From: a virus
DNA: 64,000 nt
Virus record (IMG/VR): IMGVR_UViG_3300042522_001179
Span: 1-64,000 of that record
Strand: one strand, 5' to 3'
Under the pieces are notes generated by a model. That model saw nothing but the letters and a program-made list of their open reading frames with translations. It was not told the origin of the DNA and did no database searches. Made by a program: the position numbers and the translations under genes. This document shows positions 17,615 to 24,500 of the stretch, in pieces. Position 1 is the stretch's first letter. Each line of letters begins with the position of its first letter.

Positions 17615-18028
17615 ATGATTCTTCATCAGCATAAAAAAACAGGCGCTCGCGTCAAGATTGTAAGTGAATGGGACAATGGCGATTGGTTCATGGTCGAAGA
17701 TCAGGACGGTCGCCTTTACACTGCTTACAAAACCGAACTTATCCCTGACGAGCAGGCTACTAAAAAAGTGACTGCTCTTCAAGTCAAAGATAAGGCGGCA
17801 CAAGAAGAGCCACGGACCTTCCCCCCAGACCACCGTTTGAATATCAACTCGGCCACCGCCCAAATGATCGCAGATCATATTAAAGGCATTGGACTGAAGA
17901 CTGCCCGAGAGATCAAAGATCTACAGATGTCCTTATCGGGTGAGAGATTTAACAGCCTCGAGCAGTTAAAGCAAATCAAAAGGGTTGACTGGGATTCCGT
18001 ACTTGCTGCCGACCTAGTCCGCGTTTAA
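17615..18028 (+). CDS. ComEA-like helix-hairpin-helix protein, 137 aa
   Basis: The N-terminal 50 residues form a small beta-type region (WDNGDWFMVEDQDGR) of SH3-like character. Residues 70-137 form a ComEA/SLBB-type helix-hairpin-helix unit: NINSATAQMIADHIKGIG, a KTAREI helix, then LEQLKQIKRVDW, the classic double HhH used for sequence-independent DNA binding. In a phage it may act as a virion DNA-binding or head-closure factor. It is followed by a strong terminator. Confidence 0.72.
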   Translation: MILHQHKKTGARVKIVSEWDNGDWFMVEDQDGRLYTAYKTELIPDEQATKKVTALQVKDKAAQEEPRTFPPDHRLNINSATAQMIADHIKGIGLKTAREIKDLQMSLSGERFNSLEQLKQIKRVDWDSVLAADLVRV

Positions 18029-18043
18029 CTTATCTCCTATTAG

Positions 18044-18067
18044 CCCCTGGGAAACCAGGGGTTTTTT
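18044..18067 (+). terminator. Rho-independent terminator after the capsid/HhH block
   Basis: Perfect 7-bp stem CCCCTGG/CCAGGGG with a GAAA tetraloop, followed by six T residues. It closes the transcript that carries the scaffold, capsid, decoration and HhH genes. Confidence 0.92.
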
Positions 18068-18094
18068 AGTCTTAAAATTAAAAATAAAAGAATA

Positions 18095-18769
18095 ATGGCA
18101 GGCATTTCATTCTTAGGAAATATTGGCAGTACCGGAACCTCCACTGGTCCCCATGGTCATATATACGTAAGAGATCTTGGTACGGGAAAACACATTGACC
18201 CAAGTACTATTCGCAGTGCATTAACTGGTTTACGTATTGGCGAGCAAAGGGTTCCTGCAATTATCAAAAATGAGAAAGGGCAATTAGTTTTAAATCCAGC
18301 TTCCAACGTAGCTGTTACATCTAAATTTGGTCCTCGCACCGCACCTACTGCTGGGGCATCTTCTTTCCACCAAGGGGAAGACTGGGCCCTTCCCGAAGGA
18401 ACGCCTGTATACATGGAAGGTGCAGGCAAATTTACACCTCTTGCTAACCAAGGGGGTTACGGAAATCTGGCAACATTTAAAACGGGAGATAACAAATACG
18501 AAGTTGGTATTGGACACATGGCAAGCCTTGGCAAGGCTGCCGAATTTGCAAGTAATCAAACGCCAACGTCCAACGCACAAAACACTGGATCCAATATGGA
18601 TTCTTTTGTGCAAGCCATGATGTATGGGGCATCCCTGGTACAACCCAAACAAAAGACTTTACAACAATCAATGTTTGAACAAATGGCAGCTTCTGCCATG
18701 GCCCCTAGACGTAGCTTGGCTCAAGAAATGTTGGAACAATACATCAACTCAAATCCCTACCAAGGTTAA
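18095..18769 (+). CDS. M23-family peptidase, virion-associated candidate
   Basis: Zinc endopeptidase of the lysostaphin/LytM type that cuts peptidoglycan cross-links. Residues 73-155 hold the core: SKFGPRTAP, then HQGEDWALPEGTPVY with the zinc-binding H-x-x-x-D, and later VGIGHMASL supplying a further histidine. The second His of the usual HxH motif is not evident (GHM instead), so activity may be altered. The C-terminal 70 residues are Gln/Met-rich and helical. Location among virion genes suggests cell-wall opening during infection rather than lysis. Confidence 0.75.
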   Translation: MAGISFLGNIGSTGTSTGPHGHIYVRDLGTGKHIDPSTIRSALTGLRIGEQRVPAIIKNEKGQLVLNPASNVAVTSKFGPRTAPTAGASSFHQGEDWALPEGTPVYMEGAGKFTPLANQGGYGNLATFKTGDNKYEVGIGHMASLGKAAEFASNQTPTSNAQNTGSNMDSFVQAMMYGASLVQPKQKTLQQSMFEQMAASAMAPRRSLAQEMLEQYINSNPYQG

Positions 18770-18818
18770 GTTTTAAGGGATTCTTTGCATTTATAATTGA
18801 AAGATACGCAAGTTAGAA

Positions 18819-19280
18819 GTGCAGTTATCTGACTTTGACAAAAGTAGGGTCAGGTATCACCTGGGCTATTTCACGGTCTCTGTTCCGGCGGGCGATTACG
18901 CACGTCTGGAAGAGGCCCTGAACACTGTCCCGGATTCGTACTTCTACGATAAAATCACAATTCAAATTGGCCGTTGTGATACCGCCGAGAAAAAGACTGA
19001 GGTTGCCACCTCGCCTTCTACTCGACTTGAAAGTATTGCTGGCGACGTTGACCGTACTATTCGGTCGAGTAATGCCAAGGAAGCGTTAAAAGTTTGGGAT
19101 GAGATTTATCTCTACGAAACAAATCGTTTGGCTGGCATTCTTTACGTCCCTAACTACAAGGATCCGTTCCAGGCTCGTTACCGTTACGAACGCTCTGGTG
19201 CTGAATTTATCCAGGCATTACCTGGCCCTGCCGACACAGCTGTTGGCTCACGTCTTTATTTACATGAGGTTTGGAGGTAA
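18819..19280 (+). CDS. Hypothetical connector-type virion protein, 153 aa
   Basis: GTG start at 18819. A compact alpha/beta protein with aromatic and charged residues evenly spread and no membrane segment. It lies after the head genes and before tail-type genes, where head-completion or adaptor proteins usually are, but no diagnostic motif is visible. Its stop codon lies inside the strong ribosome binding site (GGAGG) of the next gene. Confidence 0.62.
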   Translation: MQLSDFDKSRVRYHLGYFTVSVPAGDYARLEEALNTVPDSYFYDKITIQIGRCDTAEKKTEVATSPSTRLESIAGDVDRTIRSSNAKEALKVWDEIYLYETNRLAGILYVPNYKDPFQARYRYERSGAEFIQALPGPADTAVGSRLYLHEVWR

Positions 19281-19282
19281 TT

Positions 19283-20326
19283 ATGAACCCGGCACTTCTT
19301 CGCGGTATTTCTGCTATTCCAGGATTAGCAAGTCGTTTTGGTGGTAGTGCTGCAGGGCTTACCTTACGACAGGCTACACCTGCTGCCGGTGCCTTACTTA
19401 ATCGAGGCATGTCTGCGGCTCAACTTGCTGGTGGCGGTATCCTTGGAGCCCTCGGCACTGCGTTATCTCTTGGTGGAGATACAGCACAAAAACCACAGTG
19501 GGGTGCAATCCCTCCCAAAGATAAGCGAGGTGAGTCTTACCGTGACGCTGAGCTGCGTTTAGGGAACCGTGGTGGCAGTGGCGGTAATGCCGGTTATTCA
19601 GTTGCTCCTACCCAAGGTCAGCAAGGTTCCTACTCCCCTGCCGCCGAACGTGCATACCAGCAAGAAGCATCACGCGTTGCTCAGCTTACCGCACAAGATC
19701 CTGAGCTTCAGCGTTACGAACTTGCACGTGCCGGTGCCAAGACCCAAGAAGAAATGAATGCCGCCCGTGATATTGGCATGCAAATCTGGGCACAAAAACA
19801 CGGTGGTCTTGCAGGTAAAGTAAAGCCTGGTCAGTCAGGTTACGACGCAATTCAAGGCACTATTAACGCAGGTGCCATGGGGCAACCTACTGAGATGGGT
19901 GCATTTGCTGGTGCCCAACCTTCTAGTTTGCTTTTTAACCCCTCTAATCCGCTTGCAACTGCACCTCCGACCGGACCTGTTGATTACACAACGGTTGCAC
20001 CTTCTGCATTCACCGGCGCAACTGGTCTTGGAGCTGAGTCCAGCTACTTTGGTGGCGCAGCCAACCAACAGCAAGCTAAGATGTTTACTCGGTTCCAAGA
20101 TGCAGCCCCTGGCGGTACGCCCCTGCAGACCGGCATGAATGCATTGCTTGCTCCTGGCAGCGTTCCCGCACCGATGGCTTCTTACCAAGGCGCTCAAGGT
20201 CTTTCGCCTGTTGGTACCAGCTTAACTCCTGACGCAAATGCGTACGCTTCAAGTCTGGCATCAGATAAAGCCCAAGCACAAGCTGAAGAGTTTAAAAAGA
20301 AACTGTTAAGCGCACAATCCAAATAA
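19283..20326 (+). CDS. Gly/Ala-rich virion-type protein, 347 aa
   Basis: ATG 19283 is chosen because GGAGGT precedes it; the in-frame TTG at 19271 lies inside the previous gene. The first 60 residues are hydrophobic Gly/Ala/Leu-rich; the rest is a Gln/Gly/Ala/Pro-rich low-complexity body. It resembles the internal virion-type proteins at the left end. No family recognised. Confidence 0.7.
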   Translation: MNPALLRGISAIPGLASRFGGSAAGLTLRQATPAAGALLNRGMSAAQLAGGGILGALGTALSLGGDTAQKPQWGAIPPKDKRGESYRDAELRLGNRGGSGGNAGYSVAPTQGQQGSYSPAAERAYQQEASRVAQLTAQDPELQRYELARAGAKTQEEMNAARDIGMQIWAQKHGGLAGKVKPGQSGYDAIQGTINAGAMGQPTEMGAFAGAQPSSLLFNPSNPLATAPPTGPVDYTTVAPSAFTGATGLGAESSYFGGAANQQQAKMFTRFQDAAPGGTPLQTGMNALLAPGSVPAPMASYQGAQGLSPVGTSLTPDANAYASSLASDKAQAQAEEFKKKLLSAQSK

Positions 20327-20411
20327 ATATCTGGCATTGCACAGCATGTAAGCCCAGCCAACTGGACACAGATCTTTGATCTATGGGTGCCAGTGTAGTT
20401 GCTTTAAACCA

Positions 20412-20528
20412 ATGATTCTCTGTCCTAAGTTTGTTAAACGTACTTTGACCTATCTGGCTACGGCCCTTGCGCTGCAAACCGTATTTATCCCTGGTCTCAA
20501 AGCAAGTTCAAACTGGGTAGGAGAATAA
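20412..20528 (+). CDS. Tiny membrane or secreted peptide, 38 aa
   Basis: ATG at 20412 opens a 38-residue frame with a basic N-terminus (PKFVKR), a hydrophobic core (TYLATALALQTVFIPG) and a short polar tail, the layout of a signal peptide or single-span membrane peptide. Its end overlaps the ribosome binding site of the transglycosylase gene that follows. It lies in an otherwise empty 212-base gap. It could be a small lysis or virion membrane peptide, or a chance frame. Confidence 0.4.
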   Translation: MILCPKFVKRTLTYLATALALQTVFIPGLKASSNWVGE

Positions 20529-20538
20529 GGTAAATACC

Positions 20539-21234
20539 ATGAGTACTGGACGCATTGGAACCCTAAAACCGGAAGACCGCGCCGCTGTATTTCAATCAGC
20601 GCAACGTCTTGGCTTGAACCCCTACGAATTTGGTGCGCTTATTCACCAAGAGTCTGGGTTCAGACCTAATGTTTACGGTGGGGCTGGTGGTAACTATTAT
20701 GGCCTAATTCAATTTGGCGGCCCAGAACGTGCAAAATATCTAGATAAAAATAAGCTAGGTAATTACACAATTGCAGAACAGCTGCCAGCTGTAGAAAGAT
20801 TCCTTACTGACCGTGGTTATAAGCCTGGTCAAATGGGCATTGATCGTGCATACGCGACGATCTTAGGTGGAAATCCAAACGTAAATCTTAATGCCAAGGA
20901 TTCGTTTGGCACTTCTGTTGCAAGTTCTTTGCCGAAGTTTAAAGAAGGTGGTGCTCTTTACAAGGCTGCGCAAGCAACCCTAGGAGATCCGCTAACTCAG
21001 CAAACTTCTACTCCTGCATCCACCTCTGGTACACCAGCTAAAAGTTCTATTGATCCCCAGGCTTTGCTTGGTATGTTCATGGGACAAATGCTGGCAGGCG
21101 GTAATCAAAACATCAATCAAAAATTGTTGTCCCTTATGTCTCCTTCCGCGAGTCAAATGGACAGGGATTTATTTGATGCTGAGTATTACACGCCAGTAAG
21201 TCCTTTCTTGGCACAATTAACTGGTCGACAGTAA
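20539..21234 (+). CDS. Lytic transglycosylase-like virion protein, 231 aa
   Basis: The N-terminal half matches the SLT/goose-lysozyme-like fold: the catalytic glutamate in ALIHQESGF (about residue 38), then NYYGLIQFGG, the usual G-L-x-Q-F/I motif. Such enzymes cleave the glycan strand to help the tail or ejected core cross the wall. The C-terminal half is low-complexity and helical, as in virion-bound forms. It pairs functionally with the M23 peptidase two genes upstream. Confidence 0.78.
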   Translation: MSTGRIGTLKPEDRAAVFQSAQRLGLNPYEFGALIHQESGFRPNVYGGAGGNYYGLIQFGGPERAKYLDKNKLGNYTIAEQLPAVERFLTDRGYKPGQMGIDRAYATILGGNPNVNLNAKDSFGTSVASSLPKFKEGGALYKAAQATLGDPLTQQTSTPASTSGTPAKSSIDPQALLGMFMGQMLAGGNQNINQKLLSLMSPSASQMDRDLFDAEYYTPVSPFLAQLTGRQ

Positions 21235-21272
21235 TACCGCTAAAATAAGTGTAATAGCCTAGGAGAAAACAA

Positions 21273-22049
21273 TTGGCCTCTACTAGTACAAACAAGCAAC
21301 CCCTGTTGGTTGACCGTCCTTTATTTGATTCTGTTCGCGTAACTACGCAGACAGTTGGCAGTCAGGCCGGTAACACTGTCTTTGTTCAAGGGGGCCAATC
21401 TCCTTCGATCTTGGTCGATATGGATGCGACCTTTAGCGAAGATAACAATAATGGTGGCGTTGTTGATTCTGTCACAATCATCAGAAACGACAAGTACCGT
21501 GACGCTGATTACACAATTAGTAGCGGCACTTCTGGCACTGTAATTGCACTGACCAGTGGTCAGCAAGTCTTTATTCAGAACACGGGTGTTCTTGGCACTG
21601 CAGCCATGAGTGGCTATGGTTACTACACTTATACCGGCGTCGCTACATTGACCGGTATTAATACCAGTTTAATTTTCTCTGGTGGCACAACAAGTGGTTT
21701 CACTTACAACGGTGTTGCATATAACCAACCTGCTGTAACTTTTGTTTTTTACCATACTCGTAATACCACTACGCCTATTCCGGCTTCAGGTGATTACCGT
21801 GTACTGTTCACTAAAACAGTCCCTGCAGGCAGTGGTCAAGTCGACTGCTCTGACGTGATGCCTGCCCTTGCCGTTCCTACGGCACAAGCAGGTAATACTA
21901 CCGGCCTCGGTCCCACAGCACCCCTCCGCAACAAAGGGGTTTACCTGGAACGTGGCGACCGGATTTATGTGGGTGTTTTTGCGGAAGGTCCGAACATCTC
22001 TGGTTATACTCCTGGCGCTCACATTTACGCACAAGGCGGATTCTTCTAA
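21273..22049 (+). CDS. Beta-rich tail or collar-type protein, 258 aa
   Basis: Starts with TTG at 21273, supported by AGGAGA eight bases upstream; CTAAAATAAGT lies further upstream. The protein is Thr/Gly/Ser/Val-rich with alternating hydrophobic residues, typical of beta-sandwich virion proteins. It is followed after 3 bases by the 486-residue protein, suggesting a joint role in the tail or collar. No family recognised. Confidence 0.65.
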   Translation: MASTSTNKQPLLVDRPLFDSVRVTTQTVGSQAGNTVFVQGGQSPSILVDMDATFSEDNNNGGVVDSVTIIRNDKYRDADYTISSGTSGTVIALTSGQQVFIQNTGVLGTAAMSGYGYYTYTGVATLTGINTSLIFSGGTTSGFTYNGVAYNQPAVTFVFYHTRNTTTPIPASGDYRVLFTKTVPAGSGQVDCSDVMPALAVPTAQAGNTTGLGPTAPLRNKGVYLERGDRIYVGVFAEGPNISGYTPGAHIYAQGGFF

Positions 22050-22052
22050 ACC

Positions 22053-23513
22053 ATGTCGCCCAAGCAGGGTGATCTCTTTGGCAACTTTAGTCAAAGGATT
22101 GAATTTAAACCAGCCGCTATTAAGCCCATAACCACGGAATTTTCTCGTGGTGCAGTACCCAACTCCATTGTTGCAATGGATAGGGAATCTGCCTGGGCAA
22201 GATGGCGACGTGGATATGAACTTGCTGTAACAGTAGGCATTCAACGGGGTTTGACGTTCCCGTTCCGTTACACAATGCCAACACCACCAGGTACGGAAGT
22301 GCACCCTGGTAATCAGCCCTTGATCGTAGGTGTTGTACAAGGGTTTCCAACGTCGAATAGAGAATTTGGTATTCATTGGACCGGTTGTCGCGTTGGTGCA
22401 CTTCTGCGTTTTGATAACGTATTTGATTCCACTGGTACCAGGGCAAGCGTTGCTTCTATTACTGAAGACGCAGATAACTGGTACGTACAGCTTGCCGGCA
22501 CCTGGAATGTCAGCAACCCTCTCCCAGCCCCTCTCTACGTGCCTCCTGTGGGCAGTAATGCGGCACTCAAACCTCTGAACGGCGAGATCATTGAAGACCG
22601 CCTTCTAGAGGCTGGTGGGACGCCTTTGACAAGTGATACGTTAAACTTGGCTACAAATAAAAAATATGGCTACGTTCAAGCATTGCTGCTAGATGTGAAT
22701 GGTACGTCTGGTGTTCTTACGCTAAAAAAAGCAGGATCTTTTGAGTCAACTCCTGATGGCGTATTTATTACTCCAGCAAGTCGTCCTCCTGCCATCGGCA
22801 GGTTCCTGACACTTGGCACTAGATACGCATGTACTTGCCAGGATTTCAGCCGTCGCAGTTATGCTTATTTCCGTGACATGTTGGGCAGCTCCACAAAGAG
22901 ATTTCCTTACACAAGGCCATCCTCCTTGAAGTATGGGCGTCATGAGTTAATTACAGATGCAAATGGAAACATAAACAACAACGCAGATACCGATATAAAT
23001 GTCAACAGGCGTTTAGAGCTTACATTTGAATCCGTAGACAATCCTGGTTTATTCAGGGATTTTGGCGGACGATATTTGCGAAATGTGCCAAGCGTAGGTG
23101 CAGCAGAAGGCCCTGGTACATTTGTTGACTACAAGGCCGTAGATAATCAGATCGTTAGCTTTGATGACTACTGGACTCCATTGTTAGACGAGATGCGATA
23201 TTGCAAACATATTTACGCATTACGTTTTCAAGAAGGAATCATTCTCCCTGAGCCATCCGATGTACCTATTGATATGGACGAAGGCATGGTTAGGTGGGAA
23301 CAAAAGCTTGTCAATGAGTCAAGCGTAATGAAGAAACATTCTGAGTACATGGATTCTATAAATGGCCTTAAGTACATGGACCTTCCTCCCAGTAATTTTC
23401 AGTCTCCTCAAATGCTTCCAATGATGCAAAAACTTTTGAACGTACCGGCTAGTTTTATCAAGCGTGCTAATTTTGAAATACAGCGCAAAGACGGAGCATT
23501 TACAAGTGGCTGA
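22053..23513 (+). CDS. Tail-type structural protein with SWIM-like Cys/His motif, 486 aa
   Basis: A large alpha/beta protein with many aromatic residues and an Asn/Asp-rich loop. It contains YACTCQDF (about residue 265) and much later RYCKHIYAL (about 390). These read as a C-x-C ... C-x-H set like SWIM zinc fingers, but with an unusually long insertion of about 120 residues. The position after tail-type genes suggests a tail tube or nozzle component. Whether it binds zinc is untested. Confidence 0.65.
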   Translation: MSPKQGDLFGNFSQRIEFKPAAIKPITTEFSRGAVPNSIVAMDRESAWARWRRGYELAVTVGIQRGLTFPFRYTMPTPPGTEVHPGNQPLIVGVVQGFPTSNREFGIHWTGCRVGALLRFDNVFDSTGTRASVASITEDADNWYVQLAGTWNVSNPLPAPLYVPPVGSNAALKPLNGEIIEDRLLEAGGTPLTSDTLNLATNKKYGYVQALLLDVNGTSGVLTLKKAGSFESTPDGVFITPASRPPAIGRFLTLGTRYACTCQDFSRRSYAYFRDMLGSSTKRFPYTRPSSLKYGRHELITDANGNINNNADTDINVNRRLELTFESVDNPGLFRDFGGRYLRNVPSVGAAEGPGTFVDYKAVDNQIVSFDDYWTPLLDEMRYCKHIYALRFQEGIILPEPSDVPIDMDEGMVRWEQKLVNESSVMKKHSEYMDSINGLKYMDLPPSNFQSPQMLPMMQKLLNVPASFIKRANFEIQRKDGAFTSG

Positions 23514-23727
23514 TTTTGGAGATGTAATTGAAACTAAATATGTGTTGTCTGAAAACCAATTAGATACCAGTGCCTTTGGCAACAGCACTGTGTATTACAG
23601 CGGCAACCCTATTGTTTATTCTCCAGGTGATGTAGTCAATCTTCCTTACACAGTTGATGAATTGTCGACAATGGAAGCAGTAGGCTTGGCTTGGGCTGCA
23701 TACGCAAGTGGTATTGAACCTGCATAA
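23506..23727 (+). CDS. Small hypothetical protein, 73 aa
   Basis: GTG at 23506 overlaps the end of the previous gene by 8 bases; upstream in-frame residues duplicate the neighbour's coding region and are not used. The product is acidic and beta-type, ending in a hydrophobic helix. It closes the plus-strand virion module before an opposite-strand gene. No family recognised. Confidence 0.6.
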   Translation: MADFGDVIETKYVLSENQLDTSAFGNSTVYYSGNPIVYSPGDVVNLPYTVDELSTMEAVGLAWAAYASGIEPA

Positions 23728-23754
23728 AAAAACGACTCCGTATTACCGGAGCCG
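23726..23754 (-). terminator. Rho-independent terminator for the minus-strand HTH gene
   Basis: On the minus strand an 8-bp stem with one mismatch (23733-23740 with 23747-23754) is followed by seven T residues. It lies 20 bases beyond the stop of the HTH gene at 23775. The plus-strand side lacks a T run after the stem, so it acts mainly on the minus strand. Confidence 0.8.
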
Positions 23755-23774
23755 TTGCTTACCTCTTCAGGAGA

Positions 23775-24017
23775 TCAAGAAGCAATAGCGAGCTTTTCTT
23801 GTTTGGCAAGATGCTTGCGTACTGCGTTAACGTTCCATAGGTAGCCATCCCGTGAACGAGTGCAGGCAAAAGCCGCGAAATGCGGACCGAGCTTTAGGGT
23901 GCCATTGTCGCGGTACTTGAAGAGCGTCTTGCGGTCGATACCGAGGAGTTCTTCCGCACGCTGGACGGAGACCCATCCTTGGTTTTTTGCCATGACTTGA
24001 ACAGGGCGTTTACTCAT
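23775..24017 (-). CDS. MerR/excisionase-type helix-turn-helix protein, 80 aa
   Basis: A small DNA-binding protein. WVSVQRAEELLGIDRKTLFKYR is a winged HTH of the excisionase/MerR type (residues 15-36), followed by a short wing and a basic helix. It is a solitary minus-strand gene between two plus-strand blocks, with its own terminator. This suggests a locally acting regulator, perhaps controlling the divergent promoter in the 111-base AT-rich spacer shared with the HNH gene at 24129. No integrase is nearby. Confidence 0.75.
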   Translation of the reverse strand: MSKRPVQVMAKNQGWVSVQRAEELLGIDRKTLFKYRDNGTLKLGPHFAAFACTRSRDGYLWNVNAVRKHLAKQEKLAIAS

Positions 24018-24128
24018 CCACAGTAGCTGGTGTCAAGCCCGTGTCAACCAGTTTAATAAAAATTTTATCTCTTTATTTTTGGCTTAACAGATAGGTGAAA
24101 TTAAAATAAGATAACGGCAATTAAATAC

Positions 24129-24497
24129 ATGTTTTGCAACGAGCACGAGCCCCTTGCTTTGCTAGTTGAATTAACGCCAAAACTTGCCAAGAAACGTTTT
24201 CGAGATGAAATTTATAAATCCTGGAACCATTGCTGTGGTTACTGTGGAGAGCCGGCAACAAGCTTAGATCATATAGTGCCCCGGTTTAAATCTGGATCTT
24301 CTAATCGCTATAATCTTTTGCCTGCTTGCAGGCGGTGTAACACCAACAAAGCCAGTGAAAAAATGCAAGAATGGTATTTAAAGCAGTCTTTTTTTGATGC
24401 CTTAAAACTTGAAAAAATTACCAACTGGATGCAGCAAGATACACTAGAATTACTACCCTGGAAGCCCAGGCTTGACGATAAAAATTTTGCTGCGTAA
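24129..24497 (+). CDS. HNH endonuclease, 122 aa
   Basis: Contains CGYCGEPATSLDHIVPR and later NLLPACRRCNTNKA: two CxxC zinc knuckles flanking the catalytic DH and an Asn, the HNH motif. Phages use such enzymes either as packaging-associated nucleases or as mobile homing endonucleases. It lies immediately before the 988-residue gene (3-base gap) and away from terminase, so a homing or free-standing role is more likely. TTAAAATAAG precedes it. Confidence 0.85.
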   Translation: MFCNEHEPLALLVELTPKLAKKRFRDEIYKSWNHCCGYCGEPATSLDHIVPRFKSGSSNRYNLLPACRRCNTNKASEKMQEWYLKQSFFDALKLEKITNWMQQDTLELLPWKPRLDDKNFAA

Positions 24498-24500
24498 CCA

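Noticed and set aside
23775-24017. Excisionase implying a lysogeny module
   Set aside because: HTH fold is excisionase-like, but no integrase, attachment repeats or repressor pair are visible in the window.
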